Positions 31,412-39,783 of a stretch of DNA of 64,000 nt are shown in pieces (positions within the stretch are counted from its first letter, which is position 1; the number at the start of each line of letters is the position of its first letter). Both the position numbers and the translations under genes were made by a program. A model generated the notes under the pieces. It saw only the letters and a list, made by a program, of their open reading frames with translations, searched no databases and was not told the origin of the DNA. The DNA is from Mucilaginibacter rigui (GTDB lineage: Bacteria > Bacteroidota > Bacteroidia > Sphingobacteriales > Sphingobacteriaceae): NCBI RefSeq assembly GCF_014773275.1, contig NZ_JACWMW010000001.1, positions 372,001 to 436,000 on the forward strand. Reading direction: 5' to 3'.

Positions 31412-32653
31412 ATGAAATTAACCCTACTGCTGATAGCGATCCTTCTTTTACCATTACTGATACAAGCACAGGATAAGAGTACCGTGCCGCTAACCCGGCG
31501 CCGTATGAATGATACGCTGGTAGTTGCACAGCAGGATACTTCCGCGCAAAAGGATCTGTATGATGTCATCCGATCTGTATTTAATAAAAAGGGTACTGTT
31601 GATAATAAAGCCATTACTGTAATAGGTTCAAAGCCGGTGTTCTCTGTTTTGCCTGCCGTTGGCTATACATTGCAAACAAAACTGGCGGTAACCCTTTCGG
31701 GAAATATCGCCTTCCGCGTTTCAGATAATTCGCGTATTTCAACCATATCGTCAAACGCGGCATATACGCAAAACAAGCAGATCATCATTCCCCTGCAGTC
31801 AAACATCTGGACGGCGGGTAACCAATTCAATTTTATAGGCGATTTTAAATATTACAAGTACCCTCAAAGCACGTTTGGCTTAGGCAGTAATTCCCGGTCG
31901 GCCAATGAAAACCCGATGGATTACACGCTGTTTCGCTTTCACGAAACTATACTTACCCGTATTACGGGTAACCTGTATGGCGGTGCGGGGTTTATTTATG
32001 ATAACCACTTTAACATAACCGAAACAGGTAATGCCGACGGCAGCGTGTCAGACTATACTCTTTATGGCCCCGAAACAAGTACCGTTTCATCAGGGGTCAC
32101 TCTGAATGCTCTTGTAGATATGCGCGATAATTCCATTAACCCAACAAGAGGGTTTTATGGGGCTGTGCAATACCGTAATAACAAAACTTTTTTGGGCAGC
32201 ACGTCGGCATGGAGCTCTTTGATCATTGATGTACGTAAGTATTACAGGTTTCCGGCGTCTTCCCATAACGTGATAGCCTTTTGGAGCTACAATTGGGTTG
32301 TACTTAATGGCAAGCCGCCGTATCTCGACCTACCCGCCAACACCTGGGACCAGTATAACGGAACGGGCAGGGGATACATACAGGGTAGGTTTAGAGGTGC
32401 ACAAATGGTATATCTGGAGAGTGAATACCGTTACCATATAACTAAAAATGGATTGCTGGGTGGTGTTGCATTCTTCAATGCCGAATCGTTTTCGGCAGCA
32501 CCGGGTTCGCCCCTGCAGAAAGTGCAGCCCGGGTATGGTGCCGGTTTACGGATAAAATTAAACAAAGTATCTAAAACCAATATTGCTATTGATTATGGTA
32601 TGGGTAACCAGGGTTCAAAAGGCGTTTTTGTAACCGTTGGCGAAATATTTTAA
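31412..32653 (+). CDS. BamA/TamA-type outer-membrane beta-barrel protein
   Basis: The 413-residue protein has a signal peptide (MKLTLLLIAILLLPLLIQAQ). The C-terminal barrel has the omp85-type 'MRDNSINPTRGFYGAVQYR' near residue 245 and 'GYGAGLRIKLN' near the end. It lacks visible POTRA repeats and is far shorter than BamA (413 versus 848 here), so it is a surface-antigen D15-like single-barrel protein of unknown substrate. The frame extends upstream to 31340 but the ATG at 31412 gives the signal peptide. It marks the return to chromosomal-type genes. Confidence 0.85.
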   Translation: MKLTLLLIAILLLPLLIQAQDKSTVPLTRRRMNDTLVVAQQDTSAQKDLYDVIRSVFNKKGTVDNKAITVIGSKPVFSVLPAVGYTLQTKLAVTLSGNIAFRVSDNSRISTISSNAAYTQNKQIIIPLQSNIWTAGNQFNFIGDFKYYKYPQSTFGLGSNSRSANENPMDYTLFRFHETILTRITGNLYGGAGFIYDNHFNITETGNADGSVSDYTLYGPETSTVSSGVTLNALVDMRDNSINPTRGFYGAVQYRNNKTFLGSTSAWSSLIIDVRKYYRFPASSHNVIAFWSYNWVVLNGKPPYLDLPANTWDQYNGTGRGYIQGRFRGAQMVYLESEYRYHITKNGLLGGVAFFNAESFSAAPGSPLQKVQPGYGAGLRIKLNKVSKTNIAIDYGMGNQGSKGVFVTVGEIF

Positions 32654-32849
32654 AGGCGCATTAAATTAACTCACAGAGCGTTTAATACTTACTAAAATAA
32701 ATGTTAGTTTTTTAATAAACCAGGCAAACCTTTGCGCTTTTTAATACGTTTAGATAATATAGTTAAAAAATGTTAAATAATTGTGTTTAAAGTACACACA
32801 AGGCATAAACGCAATATTTTTTATCTATTTTTATAGCATCCATTTACCT

Positions 32850-33440
32850 ATGCATTCAAAACGGTTTACTAATTGGTATGTTTCACTTGTCCTGCTCCTT
32901 TCGGTGCTTGTAGTGTCGTGCCAAAAAGATACCGGTGAGCAGGCGGTAGATCAGAAAAAAATAGCCCTGAATGCAGATAGCGCTTTAAGCGCAACCTCTC
33001 CTGATAACTTCCTGGCAACAGAAGGTACCCTTACTATTAAAATGAAGGATACAACCTACACCTTTGATGCCGCTAAAGACTCGGTAGCATTTGTGAACAT
33101 GAGTGCCGGCGATAACCGCTATTTTGGTATTACCGCAATTAATAAAGAACATACGATGAGTTTTGGCGTAAGCTCAAAAGGGGCAGCGGCAGATAGCTTA
33201 ACGAGGCCCGTAGCAGGCGGCCAGTTATTAATGATGGCCGATGTAATGCACACCAGGCAATACACACTTACACAATACGCCGAACCCGGTGATGCCGGGA
33301 AGATAAACCTGGTGCAGTACCGCCAAAATGATATGCTTGCAAAAGGTAATTTCTTTACCTTTCTTTCAAAAGATGACGACCCTAATTCATCGCTTTACAG
33401 GGTAGAAGGTATCTTTGAACTGAAGCTTAAAAAGCAGTAA
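32850..33440 (+). CDS. lipoprotein of unknown function
   Basis: The 196-residue protein has a lipoprotein signal (hydrophobic 12-22, then VVSC with the lipid-attachment Cys at residue 24). The mature part has 'TEGTLTIKMKDTTYTFDAAKD', a beta-sandwich-like profile, and no named domain. The ATG at 32850 is preferred because it opens the signal peptide; upstream in-frame codons are not signal-like. The upstream 196-bp spacer (32654-32849) shows no clear terminator. Confidence 0.75.
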   Translation: MHSKRFTNWYVSLVLLLSVLVVSCQKDTGEQAVDQKKIALNADSALSATSPDNFLATEGTLTIKMKDTTYTFDAAKDSVAFVNMSAGDNRYFGITAINKEHTMSFGVSSKGAAADSLTRPVAGGQLLMMADVMHTRQYTLTQYAEPGDAGKINLVQYRQNDMLAKGNFFTFLSKDDDPNSSLYRVEGIFELKLKKQ

Positions 33441-33563
33441 TATCACGCCAGTGTTGTATTGACACCACATTGTAAAAAACACCTTACATGCCTGCCATTT
33501 GGCCGCAACGCTGTGAAAATCGGCCTATTTTTCGTATCTTTACAGAAAAACAAAAGGAGATTA

Positions 33564-33854
33564 ATGAAAGTATTTATTGGAGGCCTTCCGTTAGAAGTAA
33601 GTGAGGCCGAATTAAATGCGGTTTTTGGTGATTTTGGGCCTGTTAAGTCCCTCAGGATCGTTAAAGATCGTGAAACAAAAGAGAGCAGGGGCTTTGGTTT
33701 TGTGGAGATGGTTAATGAAGCAGAAGCTAAAGAAGCCATCCGTTGCATGAACGGCCAAAGCTATTATGGCAAACGCATAACAGTTAATATAGCCGAGGAT
33801 AAAGGTCCTGGTTTTAACAGTGGTGGCGGCAGAGGCGGTTTTAGCCGCAATTAA
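33564..33854 (+). CDS. RRM-type RNA-binding protein
   Basis: The 96-residue protein is a single RNA-recognition motif: RNP2 KVFIGGL at residues 2-8 and RNP1 RGFGFVEM near 44-51, followed by a short Gly/Arg tail ending GGGRGGFSRN. Bacteroidota and cyanobacteria carry such small RRM proteins, often cold-regulated, thought to act as RNA chaperones. The start follows a purine-rich AAAAGGAGA, a good Shine-Dalgarno sequence and rare in this window. A strong terminator follows. Confidence 0.93.
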   Translation: MKVFIGGLPLEVSEAELNAVFGDFGPVKSLRIVKDRETKESRGFGFVEMVNEAEAKEAIRCMNGQSYYGKRITVNIAEDKGPGFNSGGGRGGFSRN

Positions 33855-33886
33855 GCCCCATAATATTTTTTCTTTGAAATAAGATC

Positions 33887-33911
33887 AGCTCCGCAATGCG
33901 GGGCTTTTTTT
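33887..33911 (+). terminator. terminator after the RRM gene
   Basis: AGCTCCGC (33887-33894), loop AAT, GCGGGGCT (33898-33905) and a T tract to 33911. One G-U pair. It ends the RRM transcript 33 bp after the stop. Confidence 0.85.
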
Positions 33912-34024
33912 ATGCTTATTACAATCAGAGAAAATCTTTATTTTTTTAAGAAAGTTTTTGTTAGCTAAGGCTCGCCCTGTAAATTTTTATTTGTAATCTT
34001 GTATAACCCTAACTGATCAATAAT

Positions 34025-35359
34025 TTGCGCCTATTTGTTAACATAAACAGGCTTTGGATAAGGCTTACAGGCTCAACTGCGGAGTTCCCTCTTGAATTCA
34101 GGATATTCCATGCTCTTTGCCTTATAGCCAGCCTGGCGCTTGCCTATAATGTTCCCTTCAACTACCTTATTGGCTTACCATATATTGCCCTGCTTAGCCT
34201 GATAACGCTTATAATTTTCTTATTCCTTTACTATCGGTCGCGCTATCATCGTAAGGTAAAATCTAGTATAACCATTTTTACTATTATTGGTAACCTGCTT
34301 TTTGCCATAAATTTTGTTTATAACTCGGGTACCTATGGCCCAACCGATTTGTTAATGGGCTTGTCTATTTTGCTAGTGCTTTGCGTAGTGCCCAAAAATC
34401 AGCAAAAAATGTGGATAGCTGTAAACCTGTCTATCATTATTGGCATGCACCTGGTGGAGTATTTCCGCCCCGGGTGGATATCCAATAGTTACATTAGTCG
34501 CGAAAGCCGTTACTGGGACCTGTCATCTGCTTATGTGGTGGTAGTTATTGTGTTGTATTATACCATTACCTATCTGAAGCGTAATTATGATCATGAAAAA
34601 CGATCTGCTTCTGAAAAAGCTAATGCTATAGAACTACAGAATCGCCATATTACCAAACAAAATCACGATCTGGAGCGCATAAATTCAGAAAAAAATAAAC
34701 TGATGTCTATCATAGCACATGATCTGCGTTCGCCTTTGAGTAATATCCAGAATTATCTTGAACTTGTGACCGAATATGAGTTGGATACTGCTGAACGCCG
34801 TATGGTGGAGGGCGATCTGTTAAAAGTTACCCGCCGTACCATTGATATGCTTGGCAAGCTGCTTGTATGGTCGAAAGCGCAGATGGATGGCGTAAATGTT
34901 AAACTTAGTTATGTTAACTTGCGCGATGCCTTGTTTAATACAATTGAATTAGAGAAAGCAATTGCCCTAAAAAAAGATATCGCACTAATCACTGAACTTG
35001 ACTGGGGTATAAAAATTGTTGCTGATAGCGATATGCTGCAACTGGTGATACGAAACCTGATCAGTAATGCTATAAAGTTTACTAGCACAGGCGGGCAAAT
35101 ATCCTTTAAGGCTAAACAAATAGGAAGCGAATGCTGGTTGATTATCCGTGATAACGGTATTGGTATGAGTTCTGACAAACAAAATGAGTTGTTCTCATTG
35201 CAAGCCCAATCAACTTTTGGCACAGATAACGAAAAAGGGGTTGGCCTTGGCTTGTTGCTTTGTAAAGAGTTTACCGAATTGCAGGGCGGCCGTATTTGGG
35301 TTGAAAGCGCTCCCGGTGCGGGTACAGCCTTTTTTGTATCCATGCCGGCAGGGAATTAA
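34025..35359 (+). CDS. membrane sensor histidine kinase
   Basis: The 444-residue protein has about six transmembrane segments in residues 28-185 without a periplasmic domain. A short linker coiled coil and a HisKA domain with phospho-acceptor His232 (SIIAHDLRSPLSN) follow. The HATPase domain has N-box LVIRNLISNAIKF, G1 DNGIGMS and G2 GVGLGLLLCKEF. No response regulator lies beside it, so it is an orphan kinase. The only long frame starts at a TTG (34025); no ATG or GTG gives the first membrane segment. The downstream heptanucleotide array begins at its stop codon. Confidence 0.88.
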   Translation: MRLFVNINRLWIRLTGSTAEFPLEFRIFHALCLIASLALAYNVPFNYLIGLPYIALLSLITLIIFLFLYYRSRYHRKVKSSITIFTIIGNLLFAINFVYNSGTYGPTDLLMGLSILLVLCVVPKNQQKMWIAVNLSIIIGMHLVEYFRPGWISNSYISRESRYWDLSSAYVVVVIVLYYTITYLKRNYDHEKRSASEKANAIELQNRHITKQNHDLERINSEKNKLMSIIAHDLRSPLSNIQNYLELVTEYELDTAERRMVEGDLLKVTRRTIDMLGKLLVWSKAQMDGVNVKLSYVNLRDALFNTIELEKAIALKKDIALITELDWGIKIVADSDMLQLVIRNLISNAIKFTSTGGQISFKAKQIGSECWLIIRDNGIGMSSDKQNELFSLQAQSTFGTDNEKGVGLGLLLCKEFTELQGGRIWVESAPGAGTAFFVSMPAGN

Positions 35360-35450
35360 GTCAAAAGTCAAAAGTCAAAAGTCAAAAATCAAAAGTCAAA
35401 AGTCAAAAGTCAAAAGTCAAAAGTCAAAAGTCAAAAGTCAAAAGTCAAAA
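35360..35450. repeat. 13-fold tandem heptanucleotide repeat GTCAAAA
   Basis: Thirteen contiguous 7-bp units run from 35360 to 35450; unit 5 (35388) reads ATCAAAA, all others GTCAAAA. The array starts directly after the histidine-kinase stop codon. Such heptameric arrays are frequent between genes in Bacteroidota and are prone to slippage. They change mRNA or spacing only, since no frame depends on them here. Confidence 0.95.
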
Positions 35451-35513
35451 GAACATTATGTTAAGCCGGTTGGTTTAATGTTGAATAAATGAGGTTTTTT
35501 ACTTTTGAATTTT

Positions 35514-35521
35514 TAATTTTG
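35514..35521 (+). promoter_or_regulatory. candidate -7 promoter box, short leader
   Basis: TAATTTTG matches TAnnTTTG and ends 7 bp before the ATG at 35529. The surrounding TTTTTAATTTTGACTT recurs before the GNAT gene at 37604. A start point a few bases before the ATG would give an almost leaderless mRNA. Part of the motif is the reverse complement of the nearby GTCAAAA repeat, so coincidence is possible. Confidence 0.4.
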
Positions 35522-35528
35522 ACTTACT

Positions 35529-35861
35529 ATGAGGCCTGGCGATAAAGTGATATGTGTTAACGATAAGATTGATCCTGATAAGAACGAGGAGATAAGACGC
35601 GATTTTGAGATATGGATAACGAAGGATAAAGAATATACCATCCGCGAGATCCTTGACAATAATGGCATCGTTACCGGCGTACTGCTTAATGAAGTACACA
35701 ACTTCCCCAAATTTTTTAAACTCATAAATCGTTTCCAGGAACCAGCATTTGCTATATGGCGATTCCGAAAGCTCAACTACGCTACTGCACCTGCAGAAGC
35801 AGTAAGCGAAGTGGAAGAGTTGATAGAAGTTAATAAAGAAGAGTTGGTTAAATCTAAATAA
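35529..35861 (+). CDS. conserved hypothetical protein
   Basis: A 110-residue soluble protein starting MRPGDKVICVNDKIDP. The N-terminal 'PGDKVICV...' and 'YTIREILDNNGIVTGVLLNE' form a small beta-barrel-like (SH3/KOW-type) pattern. An acidic, helical C-terminus follows. Such DUF-type proteins recur in Bacteroidota genomes and phages. No function known. Confidence 0.7.
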   Translation: MRPGDKVICVNDKIDPDKNEEIRRDFEIWITKDKEYTIREILDNNGIVTGVLLNEVHNFPKFFKLINRFQEPAFAIWRFRKLNYATAPAEAVSEVEELIEVNKEELVKSK

Positions 35862-35952
35862 TATACAAGCAACCTCACTCAATCTTCTATGCGGTTGTGT
35901 GGAACAAATAACCTCTTACAGGTGACATATACTTTTATAATAATATGTTAAA

Positions 35953-35966
35953 AATGCTGAATGGCA
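35953..35966. promoter_or_regulatory. phage-region palindrome, copy 5
   Basis: ATGCT-GAAT-GGCAT (one mismatch to the dyad), flanked by GTTAAAA and AATGGC. It lies 6 bp beyond the stop of the leftward gene at 35973, not in front of a gene. It is 15 kb or more from copies 1-3 but only 4.7 kb from copy 4, on the far side of a block of chromosomal-type genes. It ties the repressor patch to the phage region. Confidence 0.5.
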
Positions 35967-35972
35967 TAATGG

Positions 35973-36389
35973 CTACCAGTTTTTGTCAACAGCAACGTCT
36001 ATTTCCACTAATTGGGTTAAAATGGTCCGTAACATCGCTTCTCGCGCCCATTGTTGCTCTACAAGGGTTGCATCCTGTTTATACCAGGTAATAGCTTCGT
36101 TGATCTGTACGCGGGTTTTGTAAACAAACTGTTTGTTTGGGTGTAATCGCTGTCCCTCGTAGCTGTTTAGGTTTTCGGCCTTAATCACTTTCGCGAAATT
36201 CTTAAGCGAAATATCCAACTGCAGGCATTCATCCAGTGAGTTTTTAAAATCATGTTTATCCTCCAGCCAAAGGGTTAGGGTGTCATCGGTCATGTCATGG
36301 TCGGCAATGCTGATGCGGCTGTAATTGTAATCTACGGTGATGATAAGCCACCACAGCTGGTTTTTTAATTTTTGTGCAATCTTTATCAT
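35973..36389 (-). CDS. hypothetical protein of the repressor patch
   Basis: A 138-residue soluble protein, MIKIAQKLKNQLWWLIITVD, then 'MTDDTLTLWLEDKHDFKNSLDECLQ' and a helical C-terminus. I do not recognise the family. It is 51 bp downstream of the 60-residue gene in a leftward pair divergent from the S24 repressor, which is the arrangement of phage early operons. Confidence 0.6.
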   Translation of the reverse strand: MIKIAQKLKNQLWWLIITVDYNYSRISIADHDMTDDTLTLWLEDKHDFKNSLDECLQLDISLKNFAKVIKAENLNSYEGQRLHPNKQFVYKTRVQINEAITWYKQDATLVEQQWAREAMLRTILTQLVEIDVAVDKNW

Positions 36390-36440
36390 GGTGTTGTTTT
36401 TAGTTTGATTATGGAATTAGCAGAGGGGGGGATTTTAGCA

Positions 36441-36623
36441 TTATGCTTTTAATTCAAAAGGCGGCAACCATCCGGGTATATACTTTTGTATTTCGGCAAT
36501 CTCGGCCTTGTATTTAGTGCATGCATTTTGGTAGCCCTGGTAGCGCTGGGTTAATTCTTTACTTAATAAATCGGGCTTACCTTTTTTGGGTTTGGTGCGT
36601 AGTGCAGAGTAGGCTATATACAT
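36441..36623 (-). CDS. small basic hypothetical protein
   Basis: A 60-residue product with a charged N-terminal half (LRTKPKKGKPDLLSKELTQRY) and a helical remainder ending IPGWLPPFELKA. No family is recognised. It is the first gene on the leftward side of the spacer shared with the S24 repressor, so it is probably repressed by it. The 212-bp spacer up to the repressor holds the twin operators. Confidence 0.55.
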   Translation of the reverse strand: MYIAYSALRTKPKKGKPDLLSKELTQRYQGYQNACTKYKAEIAEIQKYIPGWLPPFELKA

Positions 36624-36783
36624 GTTTTTTGGTTTATTGTATTTAATAGTTTGGTAAAAAAGGCATTGAATAAACTTGCCCCGAGTCCTGAAGCAATAAA
36701 GTACTTTCTTTAAATTCTGTACGCATTGTGTTTTGATTGTTGATTATTAGTTTTAAATTAGCAATTATCGAATGAACAAATAT

Positions 36784-36819
36784 AAAGAAATATCTTTAAT
36801 AAAATAAAGAAATATCTGT
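36784..36819. promoter_or_regulatory. twin operators upstream of the S24 repressor gene
   Basis: AAAGA-AATA-TCTTT (36784-36797) is a perfect dyad, and AAAGA-AATA-TCTGT (36806-36819) is a near-copy. Their starts are 22 bp apart, about two helical turns, so two dimers could bind the same face. The second site ends 16 bp before the repressor ATG, which suits autoregulation. Confidence 0.65.
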
Positions 36820-36835
36820 AATTATTTTTATTGCT

Positions 36836-37531
36836 ATGGATGACCTGTCAAAACCGAATAAAATAAAAACAGTACGCCCTGAAACACTGGAGTTCATTAT
36901 CCTGTATAATCAGTTGCGCGGGCGTGCCTTTAATAATAATAGCGAGTTAGCTGAGGCGTTGAACTTTAATTCGGCAAGTTCTATTACCGAGATTATTAAA
37001 AGCCGCCAAAATATCGACCCGGAGAAACTTAAGATCTTTAAAGATAAGTACAGCGAGTATTTGGGAAGTACCAAAAAGAATGCAGATAAACCTGTTACCG
37101 CCCATCGCGAAGAGGGTATCCCTATGTATGATATCATCGCTACCGCATCAGGCGTAGAGGTTTATAATGACATAAACGATTCGCAGTCGGTTGGGCGCAT
37201 GAATTTTCCGGGGATTGAGGAGTGTGATTTTGCCCTGCCGGTTTGGGGCCATTCGATGTACCCTTACCTTGAGAACGGTTGCTGGGTAGCCCTTAAGATA
37301 ATCAGTGATAAAAAAATACTTCCGGGTGAGGTGTATTATATTGAATGGGGCGATTACCGCATGTACAAGCGCCTGCTGGCCAGTGATAACCCCGAAGAGG
37401 TGATAGCCCACTCTGATAATGTAACAGAAATGGTTGCGGGCCGTTTAAAATATGCACCATTTCCTATCCGTATTGATGAAATAAAAAAGCTGTGCCTGGT
37501 GAAGGATATTCATAAAAAGCATAACCATTAA
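36836..37531 (+). CDS. phage-type repressor: helix-turn-helix plus S24 (LexA-like) peptidase domain
   Basis: The 231-residue protein has an N-terminal helix-turn-helix region (about 30-65, SELAEALNFNSASSITEII) and a C-terminal S24 domain. The domain carries catalytic Ser140 in WGHSMYPYLENG and Lys178 in DYRMYKRL. Proteins of this build (CI/LexA-like) repress phage early genes, and RecA* may stimulate self-cleavage. A canonical Ala-Gly cleavage pair is not obvious upstream of residue 120. Twin operators lie in front of it. No other phage gene follows on this strand. Confidence 0.88.
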   Translation: MDDLSKPNKIKTVRPETLEFIILYNQLRGRAFNNNSELAEALNFNSASSITEIIKSRQNIDPEKLKIFKDKYSEYLGSTKKNADKPVTAHREEGIPMYDIIATASGVEVYNDINDSQSVGRMNFPGIEECDFALPVWGHSMYPYLENGCWVALKIISDKKILPGEVYYIEWGDYRMYKRLLASDNPEEVIAHSDNVTEMVAGRLKYAPFPIRIDEIKKLCLVKDIHKKHNH

Positions 37532-37585
37532 TTTAGGTGTGATTTAATCTATGGGATTTGAGACTCCCGTGCTTTTCGATTTTTT

Positions 37586-37593
37586 TAATTTTG
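37586..37593 (+). promoter_or_regulatory. candidate -7 promoter box, short leader
   Basis: TAATTTTG (TAnnTTTG type) lies 10 bp before the GNAT start. A TTTG at 37557-37560 gives a 25-bp spacer, slightly long for Bacteroidota. The same TTTTTAATTTTGACTT context precedes the gene at 35529. Confidence 0.4.
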
Positions 37594-37603
37594 ACTTTAC
37601 AGA

Positions 37604-38107
37604 ATGAGCGTACGCCTTGCCACTTTAACAGATATCCCCGCAATTATGCAGGTAATAGCCGATGTTGTACCCATAATGCGTGCAGCAGGTAATTTACAAT
37701 GGGACGATACTTACCCCAACCCACAGGTTTTTGAAGAAGATATAAAAGCCGGGCAACTTTGGGTGGCCGAGCTTGACGGCCAAATTGCCGGTGTAACTGC
37801 TATCACAACTGAACAGTATCCGGAGTATGCGCAGGTTGGACTGGATGTTAATGAAACCGCTATTGTAACGCACAGGCTTGCGGTGAGCCCACATTTTAGG
37901 GGTAGGGGCTTGGCTGCCGATCTGCTGCAGCAGGCTGAAGTGGTAGCTATTGATCGTGGTATAGGCATCTTGCGCATTGATACCAATACACAAAACCACG
38001 CTACCCAACAACTTTTTCCAAAACTTGGTTATAGTTTAAAAGGCGAAATTACATTGGAGTTTAGGCCGGGATTAAAGTTTGTTTGTTTTGAGAAAAGGCT
38101 TTCTTAG
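37604..38107 (+). CDS. GNAT-family N-acetyltransferase
   Basis: The 167-residue protein has the GNAT fold: N-terminal 'VRLATLTDIPAIMQVI', motif A 'HRLAVSPHFRGRGLAADLL' with the RGRG pyrophosphate loop binding acetyl-CoA, and motif B near the end. Length is normal. The substrate is unknown. It overlaps nothing and converges with the porT gene, whose stop lies 5 bp beyond. Confidence 0.92.
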   Translation: MSVRLATLTDIPAIMQVIADVVPIMRAAGNLQWDDTYPNPQVFEEDIKAGQLWVAELDGQIAGVTAITTEQYPEYAQVGLDVNETAIVTHRLAVSPHFRGRGLAADLLQQAEVVAIDRGIGILRIDTNTQNHATQQLFPKLGYSLKGEITLEFRPGLKFVCFEKRLS

Positions 38108-38111
38108 CAGC

Positions 38112-38837
38112 CTATTCAAAAAACAGGCTAAACATAAAAGTATGCAGCGATAGTTTGCTGATAGGGTTGGCATAAGGTGTATTATCAGCCACCAGCATAT
38201 TGCCAAAGCTGTTGGTCAGTTTTATTTCGGGCGATAGTTTGAAAAATTCGAAATAAATATCGAAACCGATACCAGCCTCGTATGATGAGTAACCGCGTAT
38301 GTTCCTTAATAAACGTTCGGTAGGGGCGGTGTTGGGTTCATCCCTTTTTGAGCCTATAGCCCCCGAATATTTTAAACCACCCACAAGGTAAGCACGCATG
38401 TTACCAATACGATCTGATTTTAGTTTAAATTGCAGCGGAAAATCAACCGTAGTGGTTTGTACAGATTTGGTAACATCCTGCGCCGGGTTTTCAAACGCAT
38501 AACTTACAGATCGGTCTGAAAATACCAGCGATGGCGTAACACGGGCCTCTAAATGCTCTATTAAACGGTACCGGGTTAAAAACCCTACGGCAAAACCCGG
38601 CATGTTTTTAGAGCTAATGCCTTTTAATGGCGTTGTGGCATTGCTACCCAACTCAGTATCAAAAAAAGGTTCGCGCCAGTTAGGTTGTTTTACTATTTTA
38701 AAACTGCTTTGTACGTACGCGAAAGAGAAACCAAAACTCAGGTCGTTTTGGTCGGCGCCGCCACCCCATGCCTGCGCAAACAAAAAATTGCTGCAGCCCA
38801 TCAATAGTAATGTGATGAAGAGGCGGGTTTTGATCAT
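38112..38837 (-). CDS. porT: PorT-family outer-membrane beta-barrel protein
   Basis: The 241-residue protein has a signal peptide (1-21, ending LFAQA) and an eight-stranded-type barrel with alternating hydrophobic strands. Adjacency to menG/ubiE and the overall pattern match PorT/SprT, a type IX secretion (T9SS) component essential for surface protein export in Bacteroidota. Its ATG overlaps the menG stop (ATGA, 38834-38837). The generic porin (OmpA-barrel) family is the alternative reading. Confidence 0.75.
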   Translation of the reverse strand: MIKTRLFITLLLMGCSNFLFAQAWGGGADQNDLSFGFSFAYVQSSFKIVKQPNWREPFFDTELGSNATTPLKGISSKNMPGFAVGFLTRYRLIEHLEARVTPSLVFSDRSVSYAFENPAQDVTKSVQTTTVDFPLQFKLKSDRIGNMRAYLVGGLKYSGAIGSKRDEPNTAPTERLLRNIRGYSSYEAGIGFDIYFEFFKLSPEIKLTNSFGNMLVADNTPYANPISKLSLHTFMFSLFFE

Positions 38838-39565
38838 TTAATGCCAGTATAAATTGAACAGATACCAAACGCCAAAGGGCGGCTTTTGGTATTTTTAAAG
38901 CCAGCCTTTTGCATCAGGCCGGTAAAGGCTTCACCATCCGGGAAGGCCGCAACCGACTCTGGCAGGTAAGTATAAGCCCTGGCATCTTTAGAAAAAAGCT
39001 TGCCAATACCCGGTGTTACATAGTTAAAATAAAAGGCGTAAAGCTGCTTTACCGGAAACGCTTTGGGTTTTGAAAACTCCAGTACCACGGCCTTGCCACC
39101 CGGTTTTAACACACGGTGAATATCGGCCAGGCCGGTTTCCAGGTTTTCAAAATTACGTACACCATAAGCAACAGTAACAGCATCAAACTCGTTCGCCTCA
39201 AATGGCAGCTTTTCGGAGTCGCCCAGTTTTACTTCAAATTTATCACTTAAACCACGCTTAGCTATTTTTTGATCAGCTATATCAAGCATGCCCCGCGAAA
39301 TATCCACACCTATAATCTTTTTTGGGTTCAGGATGCTTAAAGCCTCAAAAGCAAAATCGCCGGTGCCGGTAGCCACATCCAATATTAGTTGTGGTTTGTC
39401 TTTTTTCAGTTCGTTAATGGCTTTTTTACGCCAGATGATATCTATCCCCAGCGACATGAAATGGTTTAAAAAATCGTAAGTTTTTGAGATGTTGTTAAAC
39501 ATATCGGCAACCTGTTCTTTTTTGGTGCCTTGCTGGTTTTGGTATGGTGTTACAGTTTTGCTCAT
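38834..39565 (-). CDS. menG (ubiE): demethylmenaquinone methyltransferase
   Basis: The 243-residue SAM-dependent methyltransferase has motif I 'LDVATGTGDFAFEAL' near residue 58, 'GVDISRGMLDIA' and the UbiE signature 'VAYGVRNFEN' near 126. It converts demethylmenaquinone to menaquinone, the quinone used by complex I. The frame extends to 39661, but the ATG at 39563-39565 (MSKTVTPYQ) is the family start. It forms a coupled pair with porT. Confidence 0.95.
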   Translation of the reverse strand: MSKTVTPYQNQQGTKKEQVADMFNNISKTYDFLNHFMSLGIDIIWRKKAINELKKDKPQLILDVATGTGDFAFEALSILNPKKIIGVDISRGMLDIADQKIAKRGLSDKFEVKLGDSEKLPFEANEFDAVTVAYGVRNFENLETGLADIHRVLKPGGKAVVLEFSKPKAFPVKQLYAFYFNYVTPGIGKLFSKDARAYTYLPESVAAFPDGEAFTGLMQKAGFKNTKSRPLAFGICSIYTGIK

Positions 39566-39783
39566 GAGTATGCCGGCAAAGATAAGTGTTTGTGATCGAT
39601 AGTCACATAGCCCGGGGTTGATAGTAGGAATTATGATAATGTACTTACCAAGAGCTATCATTCATTAGCTATTTATAATTCTTTTTCAATTATTACATAA
39701 AAACTATACCTTCACTTTTCGGGCATGCTTACCCGGTTACCTAATTCATTACCATATATTATTAAATACCTTAACGCATCATT

